From: Paguma larvata
Taxonomy: Eukaryota; Chordata; Mammalia; Carnivora; Viverridae
Length of the DNA: 64,000 nucleotides
NCBI GenBank assembly: GCA_030068075.1
Contig: CM057841.1
Coordinates: 40,775,030 to 40,839,029, forward strand
Direction: 5' to 3'
Position numbers and translations under genes: made by a program. Positions 20,865 through 32,109 of the stretch are shown in pieces. The notes under the pieces were generated by a model, which was not told where the DNA came from, ran no database searches, and saw only the letters and a list, made by a program, of their open reading frames with translations. Position 1 is the first letter of the stretch. Each line of letters begins with the position of its first letter.

Positions 20865-21415
20865 AATAAAAAGATAATTCTGGAACACCTACTTACTGCC
20901 AGACCTTGTGGTTGGTGCCAGGCATGTAACAGTGTGCAAGGCAGCAAGATAGACATGCTCCTGGTGACCACGGGAAAGAGACAGATCATAAACAGTAAAG
21001 AAATATGTGAACAAAGGGATTTGGGGTTGCAATACGTGCTCTGAAGGGAATAAATGTGGTGATATAGTAGAGGATAACTGTATAGTGGAGGGCGTCCGTA
21101 AAGCAAGGTAATAACTGGAGCTCAGATCTGAGAGATAAAGCAAAGCCAGTCATATGGGGATGCACAGAAGCACCTTCCAGTGAAAAGGAAAAAAAAAAAG
21201 TGCAAAGGCCCCAGGTTGAGAGAGAGATGGCATGTTTGAGGAACTGGAACAGGTGGGAGAAGATATGGCTGGGAAGTAGGCAGTATTCAGATGATTTAGG
21301 CATTTACCAACTGTACCAAGGAGTTGGGATTTCATATTACATGCAGTGGAATGTTTTTGGAGTGTTGCAAGCAGAGGTGAAACATGCAAGCAGAGATTCA
21401 TAAAGGATCTCATTC
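20865..21415 (-). repeat. L2, antisense, about 550 bp
   Basis: 'cacctacttactgccagaccttgtggttgg', 'gtgaccacgggaaagagacagatc', 'gtgcaaaggccccaggttgagag', 'gaggaactggaacagg' and 'gttgggatttcatattacatgcagtgg' follow the reverse L2 3' region in order. Confidence 0.78.
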
Positions 21416-21957
21416 CATATCCCAGATTGCGGTTTCCCTCCAACCTCTACTTTGTAGAGAAGTTCCCTATGGGGTAGACTTGTCTACTTCCTTGCTGGGG
21501 CTGGAATCTCATCCTGACCCCAGGGATTCTGCTTGCTTCCTGGCTCCCTACTTGGCTGCCCTTCTTCCCCAGGTGATCATCACTGTCTAGATATCTCTTC
21601 TCCATTACCCTCCCATCCGTTTAACAAGCTTACATAATTACTCTGGCTATGCCTGAATTCAGTGTTCTGTCACTTTGCAGCTAGTGCTTAAAGTACTGTG
21701 AGAGTCAGCCCCAGAATCTGTATGGGTCTCTGTGTTCTTTCTCTTGGCACCAACCTGTGCCACTAGCATGCCTTCTCAAAGGGAGACCCATGAGAGATAT
21801 TCTGAAGCTTAAAATCCTAAAGTAGAGATAGCCCAAAGTAGAAAACTACACAAGAGATAGCTTGTATGCTTTGTCTTGTCAGGTCATCTGAATCGTAATT
21901 GTTAAATATTGACAGGATTGAATCCCAATGCTAATTAGATCATTAGTTCATTAGTTC
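21416..21957. other. Unique sequence
   Basis: Nothing recognised. Confidence 0.4.
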
Positions 21958-22080
21958 CTTTCTCTTGTTTCCTTCCATCCTTCTTCTTTTCCTTCCTTCC
22001 TTTCTTCTTTCCTTCCTTCCTTCTTTCCAGTTTTCCTTCCGACTTTCCTTCTACCCTTCCTTCCTACTCTCCCACCTTCA
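21958..22080. repeat. Imperfect (CTTC)n polypyrimidine tract
   Basis: About 120 bp of CTTCC/CTTT-type repeat on the plus strand with scattered interruptions. Confidence 0.85.
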
Positions 22081-22189
22081 CTCTTCTAACTCAACATCTA
22101 TAAGAATGATAGAGTTCTTTAAGGAATTTATGAACATGATAATCCTGGTAATAATATTAATAATGATTATGATGATAATAAAGTAATCA

Positions 22190-22430
22190 TAGCTAGCATT
22201 TATTGAACATTTAAATGCTACAGGAATTGAACCAAACCTCTTACATACATATAATTTCATAAATCCCCGCATCTCTTTTGGGTAATGTTACTATCTCTAT
22301 TTTAAATGTGAAGAACTCAAAACCTTTTAAAGGTGAAGATACTTGTCAAGGTTACACACAGGGCAAAGAACAAAACTGGATGGTCCAAATGCAGAGGCCA
22401 TATTCTTCACCACACTTTTTGGGATGGCTT
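22190..22430 (-). repeat. MIR, antisense, near full length
   Basis: 'tagctagcatttattgaacatttaaatgct', 'tataatttcataaatccccgc', 'ttactatctctattttaaatgtg', 'tcaaggttacacacagggc' and 'ggccatattcttcacca' are collinear reverse MIR. Confidence 0.78.
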
Positions 22431-22674
22431 GTGTTAAGCATGACTGATCCTATATTCTTTACTGAGAACTCTGTAAAATATACGCATGTAGAGATAAAAC
22501 ATGTTGAACTCTGATCTGGAACAAGAGAGCCATAATTAAATAAATGGCAATTGGATCCAAAAGACAAGTTGTTCTAATCTTGGCCCTCTTATAACTTTTC
22601 CCAGAAGTGCAGGTAGAAAATCTTGACCATTGTGTCTGATGGGAAAGGTCTGGTCCATCTGGAAAGAGCCATAG

Positions 22675-22684
22675 TGTGTGTGCG

Positions 22685-22754
<70 letters not shown>

Positions 22755-22761
22755 CGAGATC
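22675..22761. repeat. Compound (GT)n-(GA)n microsatellite
   Basis: About 20 GT units with one GCGCAT interruption near the left end switch cleanly into about 17 GA units, ending in 'aaagagcgagatcgcgag'. Confidence 0.96.
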
Positions 22762-24200
22762 GCGAGGTACCATGAGTACTGAACCACCCCACATTCCCAG
22801 TCCCTCAGTCTGAAGTCAGTTTACATCAGTAAGGATTTATCTCCATCAAGTTCTGTGTCTCCCCAAGATGTCTACCTACTGAGGGCTATACTTGTTTGAG
22901 AGCTCAAAGGTTGCTCTCTTTTCTGCTAACCTGAACTGTTCATTGATGGTGGCAGGGGTGTTGTAGGTGGCAGGGGCGGAGTGGGGAGGCTTTTCTTTCT
23001 GACCGCTATGACCTAAGTAGGAGTATTTTAGATTCTCTTCTGAGGGAAGAGTTAATCCAGTGTGAGGCTTGTGGCAAAACCAGATAATCCTTTGGACAAA
23101 TACAGCCACCGTAACCCTTCTTTCCTCTTCAACCCCATTAAATAACCACCCTCATGATGCTCAGCAGTACACTGGGGGTGTGATGGTATAATCACCGTAT
23201 GCCCATTAGGGAGTTGGCCCAGCAGCAGCATTTACTTTCAGAGTAAGTACACCTTTGAGATGACTTCTTTATAAAAGAATTTATAAAAGAATGTAATTTA
23301 AAATAAAAAATCCAGCAGGTTTTGTATTTTAAGCTGTTGATCATTGAAGAAACTGGTCCTATTATCATTTACTTTGCTCTATCAAATAAGACATCATTGC
23401 ACAGAGGTATTTATTTGACTAGGCAAAGTACACAGAGGCATATATACAAAATCATTATGCACAATGGTCTCTAGGAAATTAGAGTCTGGGATGAAATATT
23501 ATTATGCTTTAGGAAGTCTCTGTAGCCTAGAGAATTATTTCTAAAGATACCACACTAAATAGCTACCAAGTCGTTTTAGTTGTCTTGTGAGTTGTCATTT
23601 TTTGAATATATTTTTAATATGGTAATATCAATATGTTTGGCCAAATACTTTTCCACATAATTGAATTTTCCAGATAACTGAGACTCAGCATCTACCCCAT
23701 TGAAAATTGCTTATTTTAACTATTCTAAAAAGGAAACCATTTTTTAATGTATCACATACATCTTTGCTTTGGAAACAGAAAATACAGAAACTAGGTTAAC
23801 CTTTTATCAATGTCACAGGCTACCATTATCAACAGTTGTGGCAGGCAGAAAGTACTGTATTTGAAGTTATTTGATACTATGTACATGTTTATACTTTGCT
23901 TCTCTTCACCAAGAATTTGAAGCAGTTTACAAAATTATATGTAATGCAAAAGAAAAGGACAGATAATTGAAGGAATCAAGATAAAGGGAAAATACAAACT
24001 TGCAAATACGAAAGCCAGGGAAAATATCCATGAGCAGGAAGCCTGCCTCAGTGTTCTGGCTGCAAGTGAAGGAAATCTCGCTTGGAATTGTCTGAGGACA
24101 AAACTAGGAATTCATTGCTGTATATAAAATACACTATTCGCGAGGAATGGTGAAGATGGCCTTGTGGTTGACCAGGATTAGCTCTTAAACACTGTCAGGA
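22762..24200. other. Unique AT-rich sequence
   Basis: No gene or repeat recognised. A perfect 12-bp tandem duplication TTATAAAAGAAT lies at 23269-23292. Confidence 0.45.
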
Positions 24201-24212
24201 CCCTCTCTGTAG

Positions 24213-24441
24213 TTTTTTTTTTGTGTTTTTTTTTAACATTTTTAAAAAGTTTATGTATTTATTTTTGAGAGAGGAAGACAGCATGAGCAGGGAAGGGACA
24301 GAGAGAGAGAAAGAGAGAATCCTAGCAGGCTCTGCACCATCAGCATGGAGCCTGATGCAGGGCTCAAACTCATAAACCCTGAGATCATGACCCAAGCTAA
24401 AACCAAGAGTCAGATGCTTAACCAACTGAGCCACCCAGGTG
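24213..24441 (-). mobile_element. CAN-SINE, antisense, 12-bp TSD
   Basis: Complete antisense SINE from poly-T tail to 'gagccacccaggtgcc'. TSD CCCTCTCTRTAG (24201-24212 and 24442-24453) with one mismatch. Confidence 0.95.
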
Positions 24442-26744
24442 CCCTCTCTATAGGTTTCTACTCTCTGTTTCTTTGTGCACTGGTTCCTTTTTCTTCTACT
24501 ACATAAAAGGGGTGAGGTGGTTTGGCTCACAGGAAAGGGCATTTCCCTACCAGTTCTGCAGGGGAAATCTTGGAGTAGAATTCTAATTGGCCCAGCTTGG
24601 ATCACATAGACATCTTTGGACACATCTTTCCTGGTAGAGAGGAATTTTTATTAGGATCAAACCAGTCTCATTCGAATGCAATCTCGAGTTGGGTCAGTGA
24701 CTCTGTTATCAGCAAAGGAGAAGGGATGATAGTCAAACAAAAGCAATAACCATTCTAAAAGCATTCCACATGACCTTGTAAAATAGTCAGTGTTGGCTAG
24801 ATTTTCATTTAAGCTTCCCAGTGGGCAAAACAAAATAGGAAACATGATTGCTAACATGATTCTCAATTTCTGTAATACGCCAGGAAAGAGGATGGCAGGG
24901 AGACAGTAGGAAAGAAGAACCAGTTTTTTCAAGGGAAGCTCAGTATCCCTTACATTGATTCCAGAAGTACCTCTTACATGGTGGTGTCTGAGCTAGGGAA
25001 CCATGGAAAACACAAAATCAGAATGTAGATTTTAAGGAGCTCTGGTCCCAAACTCTGGGGCTGGAATTACATTCCCCTTTGCTGAACAGTGACAAACAAT
25101 GAAGTTCCCTTGCTCTTAGTCTTCTGGATCCTGCGAGGGTCTGGGCAGCCTGCCTTTGCCAGTGTTCCCAACTATCCCTGTTGCAAATGGCAACAAAAAT
25201 AAACAAACGCAACATCCTGGATACCTGACCCATAGCAGGGAATAGACGTCCACATCCTGGACACAGAAATTTGCACAGAAGGAGCCACTCTGGAATGCTC
25301 AGATGTACAGAAAGGCCCCAAGTAACCCTAGAGGAAGCCCTGGTCCCTGTCTCAAGGTGCTATTTTTAGAAGTAACAAAACAGTTCCTGTGGATCCAAGT
25401 GCAAGGATATTCTCCCACGTTCCTGGTCATGGAGATGTGGGTTAATCTGCATTCTTCTGCCAGGGAAAACTTTTAAGTGGCCTTTTGTGAAGCCCACCTT
25501 TATTGTGCATGGAGGGCAGTCTGCACTTCTGTTCCTTAGTGGCTCATCTTCTCTCCTGGTAGTTTCATGCCAAGCCGCAGCCTCACAGGAAGTAGATCTG
25601 AGCTTCTGAGTTAGAGATAATGCCCCAAGGCCCGGGGATACTGGCTGAGTCAGGCTTGCATCCACTTAGCCCTCAGCCTGCCAGTTCTCTCTGTTGCCAA
25701 TACTAACACCAATTAGAGTTTTCCTACCCCAGACTGCCGTTCGCTTGTTTCTTTATTGCTGGTCATTTCTTTGATTGTTTTGGAGGACAGGGGTTCCTAG
25801 TTCTCTGTATTTGGATTCTTCTTTCAGCTGGCAGGTAATCTGTTTTATCGCCTTCAACATGCCAAGCAGTAAATAGCACTTTCTAATTGTTTTATAGGTT
25901 GGAAACCACATAAGCAGGTTTATTAGAATCATGTATAAAGTTACAGCCCGTGGGTAGAGAGCAGGTTCTAAAGTGTGTGTGTGTGAGTGCGTTTAAAGGC
26001 TTTTGGAAAGCCATTATTTCTGCCTATCTCAATCCCTTCTTACTTGTTTCTAATTTCAGTAATTAACTTGGTAAAGTTACTAGAAGTCTGACATCTACGT
26101 GACACATAACTGTTCATACGCAGATATCAAAATAGCCTATGAACCATATGTTCCACACCTCCTAGAAGGACTAGTGGATGTGTTTTTGTGAATAGATTGG
26201 GGACCCAAATAAACTTCCTGTGTCCACACTGAAGAACATCATCGCTCTTGTACACTATACTATTTGCAAAAAGAAATATACCTGGAGTTTCTCTTTTAGA
26301 GGGCCAAGTGTGTTCTGCGTGGATTTGCATTTCCTTACATATTATTGCTCAGATGAGCCGCCAGAATGCTCACAGTTTCCGAAGAAGGAAGAAGAGAAGC
26401 AAGAGTGGTTGCAAAGGGAGATTCAAGCCCCAGCTGGGCTGGGACGCATCAAAGGGCACAGCTTTCCTGGGGTTCCAGAGGGCTTCTCATCAAGATACCC
26501 TGGAACTTGCCCAGCTTTGCCTCAGATGTTCCAAGCTCACTCTGGTATGTGCATTTACATCTTCTCCTTCCTCAGGGGACGTGCTTTAAAGTGAGGAGAT
26601 TGTGAATTTGAAGTTTGGGGGCTCGGCTTGCCGACACTCCTCCAGAGGAAATCGTGGAGCAGAATGACAGGATCCCTGCCTAGAATTTCAGTACCAGGAA
26701 GCAACCTTCCTTCCCGCCCCACTTCCACCCCCAATATCCATGCA

Positions 26745-26775
26745 CCACACACACTCACACACACACACATACACG
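26745..26775. repeat. Short (CA)n repeat
   Basis: About 14 CA units with two interruptions. Confidence 0.8.
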
Positions 26776-27125
26776 GCTTCAGGCAAATCGCCTCATCATC
26801 CCAGATTTATTTATTCATTTATCAAAGGCAAATATCAATGCCCAGACTCTATTGTGGTGGGGGGGGGGATATGACGATTAAGTACAAAATGCCAAATGTG
26901 GTGTACCTGAGACATAGTCAGCACTCAATCTTTTTTAAAAAAATAAGGAATATAATCGCATGACTAGATACTTCAGGAACCTGCTGAGATCGTCCTCTCT
27001 CCATGAAGGTCTCATAATTTCTCCAGCTGAAGGTTTGTGTCCTATTCTCCAAGGCTCACTTAGCACTCTGCGAGTTCCTAGGCAAACACAGTCACCCTTC
27101 ATTTCTTATTTGTGGTATTTGGGGG

Positions 27126-27157
27126 GTGTGTGTCTGTGTCTGTGTCTGTGTCTGTAT
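27126..27157. repeat. (TGTGTC)n hexanucleotide repeat
   Basis: Five units of TGTGTC/TCTGTG preceded by a short G run. Confidence 0.85.
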
Positions 27158-27339
27158 CCCAGTGTCTGTGTTTGCACTGTGTTTATGTCTATGTTTCTTC
27201 TCGGACTTTTCAATCCTTAAATTCGCTGATCCCAGACAGGAAATGTGACTTTGTCTCTTGCTCTCTGTGCTTGTACACAGGAAGAAGTAATAATTTTGTG
27301 ACAAGTTTATTTATCACCATCTGAGAGGTATTATTGTGT

Positions 27340-27610
27340 TCCAGGCTACTTACTAAGTGAGTTACTTTATACATGGTATTTTATTTAGTCTCCATAACAG
27401 TTCTAGGAAATAGGTTTCATTAACTGCATCCTTATAACAATGATTAATATAGTCAATCAGACTGTAAGGACTTAGACCAACAACCTCCTATTGAGCAGAT
27501 GAGGAAACCAAGGTTCAGAGGGCTTAAGTGACTTCCTGGATGTCACCTACCTGTGGAAGTGGTAAATCTGGGAAACTAAACTAGCTGTCTGTCAATCTAA
27601 CTCAGGCTCT
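27340..27610 (-). repeat. MIR, antisense, with internal insertion
   Basis: 'ttattgtgttccaggctacttac', 'attttatttagtctccataacagttctaggaaatagg' and 'cagatgaggaaaccaaggttcagagggc' are reverse MIR. About 70 bp of unrelated sequence (27425-27495) separates the middle blocks. Confidence 0.78.
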
Positions 27611-27633
27611 GAAATCTAATTAAACAATTGCTC

Positions 27634-28037
27634 TCACAGTGAGTCCTCCAAACCAGCTGCATCAGCATCACAAGGGAAGCTATTAGAAATGCAAGTTCTT
27701 GGGGCTCCTGGGTGGCTCAGTCGGTTGAGCTCAGCTCAGGTCATAATCTCACGGTCTGTGAGTTCGAGCCCCGCATCGGGCTCTGTGCTGACGGCTCAGA
27801 GCCTGGAGCCTGCTTCAGATTCTGTGTGTCTCTCTCTCTGCCCTTCCCTTGCTCATGCTTTGTCTCTATGTCTCTCAAAAATAAAATAAAATAAAAATAC
27901 TAAAAATAAAAAATTAAAAAAAAAGAAATGCAAGTTCTTGCCCCCATCCCCACCACTGGGCCCCAGTCCTGTGGAATCAGAAACCCTGGAGGTAAGTTCC
28001 AGTAACAAGACTTTCAGCTTAGGTTTGAGAACTCCTG
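27634..28037 (+). mobile_element. hAT-Charlie MITE (MER20-like), split by a SINE
   Basis: The left part is 'ccaaaccagctgcatcagcatcac...agaaatgcaagttctt'. The right part is 'ggccccagtcctgtggaatcagaaaccctgg' to 'cttaggtttgagaactcctg'. Together they follow the MER20-type order with GTTTGAGAAC at the end. The two halves are separated only by the SINE at 27702-27923 and its TSD. Confidence 0.78.
27702..27923 (+). mobile_element. Young CAN-SINE, perfect 17-bp TSD
   Basis: Sense copy with an A-box region TGGCTCAGTCGGTTGAG and an intact B-box GTTCGAGCCC. It also has the GAGCCTGGAGCCTGCTTCAG block, a CT tract and an A-rich tail with AAAAT units. The TSD AGAAATGCAAGTTCTTG is perfect in 17 (27685-27701 and 27924-27940). 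Relative to the full head it lacks about ten bases after the A box. The perfect TSD makes it one of the youngest insertions in the window. Confidence 0.97.
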
Positions 28038-28084
28038 CCCTAAACTAGCAAACCAGGCCCAGGCCTAGAAGACAGGGCCAGGAG

Positions 28085-28335
28085 GGTGCAATGGTGGGGC
28101 GCAGAAGCTCTGGTTCTGATTTCAGTTCTGAGCCAAGCTTCCCTGATTTCTAACCATGTGCCTCCGGCTCTGGTTTTCATCATTCCTATATTCCCATTCC
28201 GTCATGTGTAAAGTGCCCATAATGACAACAAACCCAGGTCACTGTGAGGCTGAAAAATGTTAGTAAAACATTTAACCCGATATCTGGCACATAGTAGGGA
28301 CTTGGTAAGCGCTATCTGTCATGATTATAATTTTT
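28085..28335 (+). repeat. MIR, sense, near full length
   Basis: 'gcaatggtggggcgcagaagctctggttctgatttcag', 'aaccatgtgcctcc', 'ctcactgtgaggctg'-like middle, and 'atatctggcacatagtagggacttggtaagcgc' follow MIR in order. Confidence 0.75.
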
Positions 28336-28905
28336 TAAAGACCTAAGATTACTTTTCCAACATAGTTCTTCAGCATCCAACTCAGAGTCTGAATTGTTTT
28401 GTTTGCATTTAATTTTTTGATAGGAGACAAAATAACTTGGGTTTTGCCTTGCTTGAGCTCCCGAATTTTCCTTCTCATGCTCTGTCAGTGTTCTAAGGAT
28501 TTCTAGTTGTTTACCCCTCTCCTAAATTGCCTACCCTTTCTTGAAGGGTGTGACTTAAGTGCTTTTCCTAGAGAAGGGTCTGCTGTAATATGATCTCAGA
28601 AGTCAGCCTGGAATCTGTCTGCAAATTTGAGTCATGTACCTCACGCGTGCTTAACATGTGGAATCTGCTTTTACTTATATTCACAAGGAGGGGGAAATCA
28701 GCCTGGGAGGAGACACCGACATTTATTGAGGCTTTTCTGCATCCCAGACGTTTTTCCAAATGTTTTATGTTATCTCATGCAAGCTTCAGCTTATCTGTGA
28801 GGCAGGTAGTAATACTGTCCCTGTCATAGAGAAGTCACTTCTTAGAAGTCACACGAATAATATTGGAATCCACAAAGTCTGACTACCAAGCAAGCATTCT
28901 TTTTT

Positions 28906-29107
28906 TTAACTAATTTATTTATTATGAGAGAGAAAGAGAGAGTATGAGTGGGGGAAGAGCAGAGAGAGAGAGAGGAGAGAGTGAGAATCCCAAGCAGGCT
29001 CTGCACTGCCAGCGTGGAGCCCAAAACAGGGCTTAAATTCACAAACCATGAAATCATGACCTGAGCTGAGGTTGGACCCTTAACTGACTGAACCACCCAG
29101 GCACCCT
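28906..29107 (-). mobile_element. CAN-SINE at the L1 tail, 18-bp TSD
   Basis: Complete antisense SINE ending in 'accacccaggcaccct'. The TSD AAGCAAGCATTCTTTTTT is at 28888-28905 and 29108-29125. It inserted exactly at the junction of the L1 tail and the L1's own left TSD, so that target word now occurs three times. Confidence 0.94.
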
Positions 29108-29491
29108 AAGCAAGCATTCTTTTTTAAAAAAGAGATCGCAGTGTAATTAACACAGAGCTTTATATTAGTTTTGGATGTACAATACATTAGTTAAACAATT
29201 CTATACATTACTCAGTGCTCAACATGGTAAGTGCACTTACCCCATCACCTATTTCACCCTTCCCCCCACCCACCTCCTCTCTGGTAACCATCAGTTTGTT
29301 CTCTCTGTTTAAGAGTCTGGTTTTTTTGGTTTATCTCTTTTCTTCCTTGTTTGTTTGTTTTGTTTCTTAAATTCCATATATGAGTGAAAAAATATGGTAT
29401 TTGTCTTTCTCGGACTGACTTGTTTTACTTACTTAGCATAATACCCTATAGATCTATCAGCATTGTTGCAAATGGCAAGATTTCATCCTTT

Positions 29492-29522
29492 AAGTTTATT
29501 TATTTATTTTGAGAGAGAGGCG

Positions 29523-29571
<49 letters not shown>

Positions 29572-29729
29572 ACATGAGCAGGGGAGGGGCAGAGAGAGGG
29601 AGAAAGAGAAAATCCCAAGCAGGCTCTGCACTGTCAGCACAGAGCCCATAATGGGACTAGAATTCACAAACCATGAGATCAGGACCTGAACAGAATCCAA
29701 GAGTCAGGTATTTAACCAAATGAGCCACC
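29492..29729 (-). mobile_element. CAN-SINE inside L1, antisense, 9-bp TSD
   Basis: Antisense SINE with an expanded GA tract (29528-29568) and a body 'ggctctgcactgtcagcac'. The head stops at 'gagccacc', lacking its last bases. TSD TCATCCTTT (29483-29491 and 29730-29738). Confidence 0.93.
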
Positions 29730-29765
29730 TCATCCTTTTTTATGACTGAGTAACATTCCATTGTG

Positions 29766-29767
29766 GG

Positions 29768-29798
<31 letters not shown>

Positions 29799-29803
29799 TG
29801 TAT
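29766..29803. repeat. (TG)n microsatellite inside L1
   Basis: About 18 TG units, twice interrupted by TA, at the place where other carnivore L1 copies have a TATATATAC stretch after 'ttccattgt'. Confidence 0.93.
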
Positions 29804-29989
29804 GATCTTCTTTATCCATTCATCTGTCAATGGACACTTGAGTTGCTTCCATATCTCGGCTATTGTCAACAGGTGCTGCAATAAACATAGGGGTGCATAT
29901 ATCCTTTCAAGTTAGTGTTTTTATTTTCTTTGGATAAACATCCAATAGTCCAAGCCAGCATTCTTAACTGCAACTATCTCAATGAGTTG

Positions 29990-30060
29990 GTGAGAGGAAT
30001 AAGTAAAACACAAAATGATGCCTTGCACATGAAAGTGATTATTAAATATTAGTTGAAGCA
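29990..30060 (+). repeat. Possible MIR 3' tail, sense
   Basis: 'gagaggaataagtaaaac' and 'gatgccttgcacatgaaagtgattattaaatatt' resemble the MIR 3' end. Confidence 0.4.
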
Positions 30061-30709
30061 ATGAATAATAATAATAGTAGTAATATTAAAGTCAATCAGC
30101 AACAATGCTTGAGATTTTGTCATTTGTAACAGGAGAGATTGAATATCCTGAGCACCAGGTAGAGAGATCTCTGTCTTGCCCATGAGTTCAACCAGCACTT
30201 AGAGAAGACTTCTTCTCTCTCTTTCCCTCTGGTGAACCACTGGTGTCATTAAGAAACAGTTAACACACATCATCTTTCTTAGCTATTTTTGCTCCCTGCC
30301 ATCTGGAGTGCCTCGGCTCTCTTGGATGTGTTCACACTAAATCAGCAGATGAAAGCATTAACTAATTTCTCCATTTCAGATCTGCTCATTTGGGTTACGA
30401 TGACCTTTAAAACTAGTGTCATCCACCTCATAACCATGTGCCATATGTTGGATGTCAGATAATAAAGCATATTTAAACTTAGCAGGCTCCGTAACACCTT
30501 ATGGCTGACTGGCAAGTAATTAATGACTTCCTTACCAGCATCTTCTGGGCTAGGGTTGACAAGGCGTTTTGTTTGCCACTTAGTGTCCGTTTGCTTTGGA
30601 ACATTTTCAAACATACTCCAGGGAGATTTCATTGTATACTGAGCTTCCCCATTCACTCTTGGCATTTGAGGCCAGGATGCTTCCTCCCAAGACACTTATT
30701 GCCATGCAA
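30061..30709. other. Unique sequence
   Basis: No gene recognised. The part 30350-30560 is repeat-free with homeodomain-like words (AAGTAATTAATGACTT) and is a candidate conserved element. Two 117-codon frames on opposite strands overlap here and each shadows the other. Confidence 0.4.
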
Positions 30710-30910
30710 ACAATATACTAGATGTGGATACCTAAGTGCTAAGTGTTTTACATGGGTTCTCATTCATTGCTCATGGTCATCTCACAGAACAAGGGTTTCT
30801 GTATCATTTTGCATCCACTTACCAGACAAAGATAGTGAGTATCAAAGAGGCTGAGCAATTTACCCATTTCATGGAAGGGCTTTGATTTGAACCTACACCA
30901 ATGACTCCAA
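30710..30910 (-). repeat. MIR, antisense
   Basis: 'acctaagtgctaagtgttttacatgggttctcattcattgctcatgg', 'gaggctgagcaatttaccc' and 'tttgatttgaacctacacc' in order are reverse MIR. Confidence 0.72.
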
Positions 30911-32109
30911 ATGCTATGACTTTATTTTCATTTATTTTCCTTTTCACCGAAACGTAGGATACTATGTTGACTGTCTTCTTGTCATGCTCAGGGAGTCAAG
31001 CTTTGCTCTCATTCATTTCTGAATCCCAGCATCTCCAGTTTCCTTCCAGTTCAACACTTCCATCACCTTGAGGGCCCAAGTAGAGACAACTGAGCAGGGA
31101 CTCCGACAGTTATCTTGCCCAGGACTCATGTTTCCTTCAACAGCCATTCGTTCACAGCCTCAACCAGTGAGCCATGGCTGGACTCCTCTGTGCACCATGA
31201 GATTTATCAGAAATCTTAAATCACACTACTTTATTGACTACATATAAGGAACAAATATTAATCAGTTTACCCTCTCTGAACCTTATATTTCTAGGGGCTA
31301 TACTTGTTCCCAATGAAAGTAACTTCCAGTCTTTAGAAGAGGTATTCTAAAGTGATTACCTGGGAATGAAGGGGAACCAAGGGAAACATGCATATACCCA
31401 GCTGCCCAGGGGTTCATATACTCTACAACTCAGGTGAAACTAATAGAATTTGAATGGGAGAAGAATTGAGCAGCACCATGTTCCCAGAACCTCCTACAAG
31501 TGCATGTCTTTAACTATAGAGTTCAGCAGGGTTTAAGGTAACAACACAGGCCTCTAGGAATCATAACCTGTCTGAGTTCAGTTGTAACACAGTAGTGACC
31601 TCTCAAGATAAGAGAGCCAGTTGGTGGAGGGAGAGGCGGGGGAGAGGGGCTAGGGATAAGCAGACTAGCCAAGCAATAATGTAGTAAGATAGGTCCAGCA
31701 ATCCAAGTCACCATATCCAAGGAGGTGGGACAACCTGGGATGTGGTTCCATTATTTAGATTCCCTCATTGGGGAGGGTGACACAGTACTAATCCCAAATT
31801 TGTTCTCAGGTTAGAGCACATTATATGCCCACAGACACAAAGTAGTAGGGAAAATATGCCACATACCCCTCTATTCTGAACTTTGCTTGACCACTTGTAA
31901 AATAAATTATATGTTTAAATTAATAGGAATATAGAAAGGGAAAGTAACAATATATGCATAAATATGCATATATGTATATATGTATACTAGTACATTGGTA
32001 ATTTCATTGGACTTTCAGGCTATGCCTCCAGACCTCCCAGGCCATGATTTTTCATTTAATATGTAAGAGTGATAGGGAACTTTGAGGAACCATGATGTTG
32101 CTCACCTTC
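30911..32109. other. Unique sequence
   Basis: Nothing recognised except a short AT/TATG-rich run at 31948-31990. Confidence 0.4.

Larger units (their letters stand above)
24454..27339. other. Long, mostly unique stretch
   Basis: About 2.9 kb without recognisable genes or old repeats, apart from short CA/TG runs. The 142-codon minus-strand frame that enters from the left is largely translation of the SINE at 24213-24441. Other frames of about 100-124 codons (for example 26220-26594 plus, 25366-25665 minus) lack domains or splice context. Confidence 0.4.
29126..29950 (-). mobile_element. 5'-truncated L1, antisense, carnivore type
   Basis: The antisense 3' end begins at an A/T junction and runs 'gtgtaattaacacagagctttatattag', 'ccccatcacctatttcacccttcc', 'ggtaaccatcagtttgttctc', 'aaattccatatatgagtgaa', then after a SINE 'ttatgactgagtaacattccattgtgg' and 'ctttatccattcatctgtcaatgg' to 'ggataaacatccaatagt'. 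This is 3' UTR and the end of the reverse-transcriptase ORF, decayed; no open frame survives. L1 TSD: CAAGCAAGCATTCTT (left) versus CAAGCCAGCATTCTT (29951-29965). Interrupted by the SINE at 29492-29729. Confidence 0.93.
28715..29985 (-). repeat. MIR, antisense, interrupted by L1 and SINEs
   Basis: The left part (28715-28900: 'catttattgaggcttttctgcatcccag', 'atagagaagtcacttc', 'ccacaaagtctgactaccaag') and the right part (29951-29985: 'caagccagcattcttaactgcaactatctc') are two pieces of one reverse MIR. They join at its 'agtctgactcc...gcattcttaacc' block. Everything between is later insertion. Confidence 0.78.

Noticed and set aside
24195..24623. 142-codon minus-strand frame
   Set aside because: Most of it is the translation of the antisense CAN-SINE at 24213-24441.
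25814..25830. Seven-base micro-exon CTGGCAG between TTCTTCTTTCAG and GTAATC
   Set aside because: Signals this short occur by chance; nothing else supports it.
27702..27923. tRNA gene at the SINE head
   Set aside because: The A/B-box region is tRNA-Lys-like but continues into a SINE body with A tail and TSD; it does not fold as a complete tRNA. The same holds for the other SINE copies.
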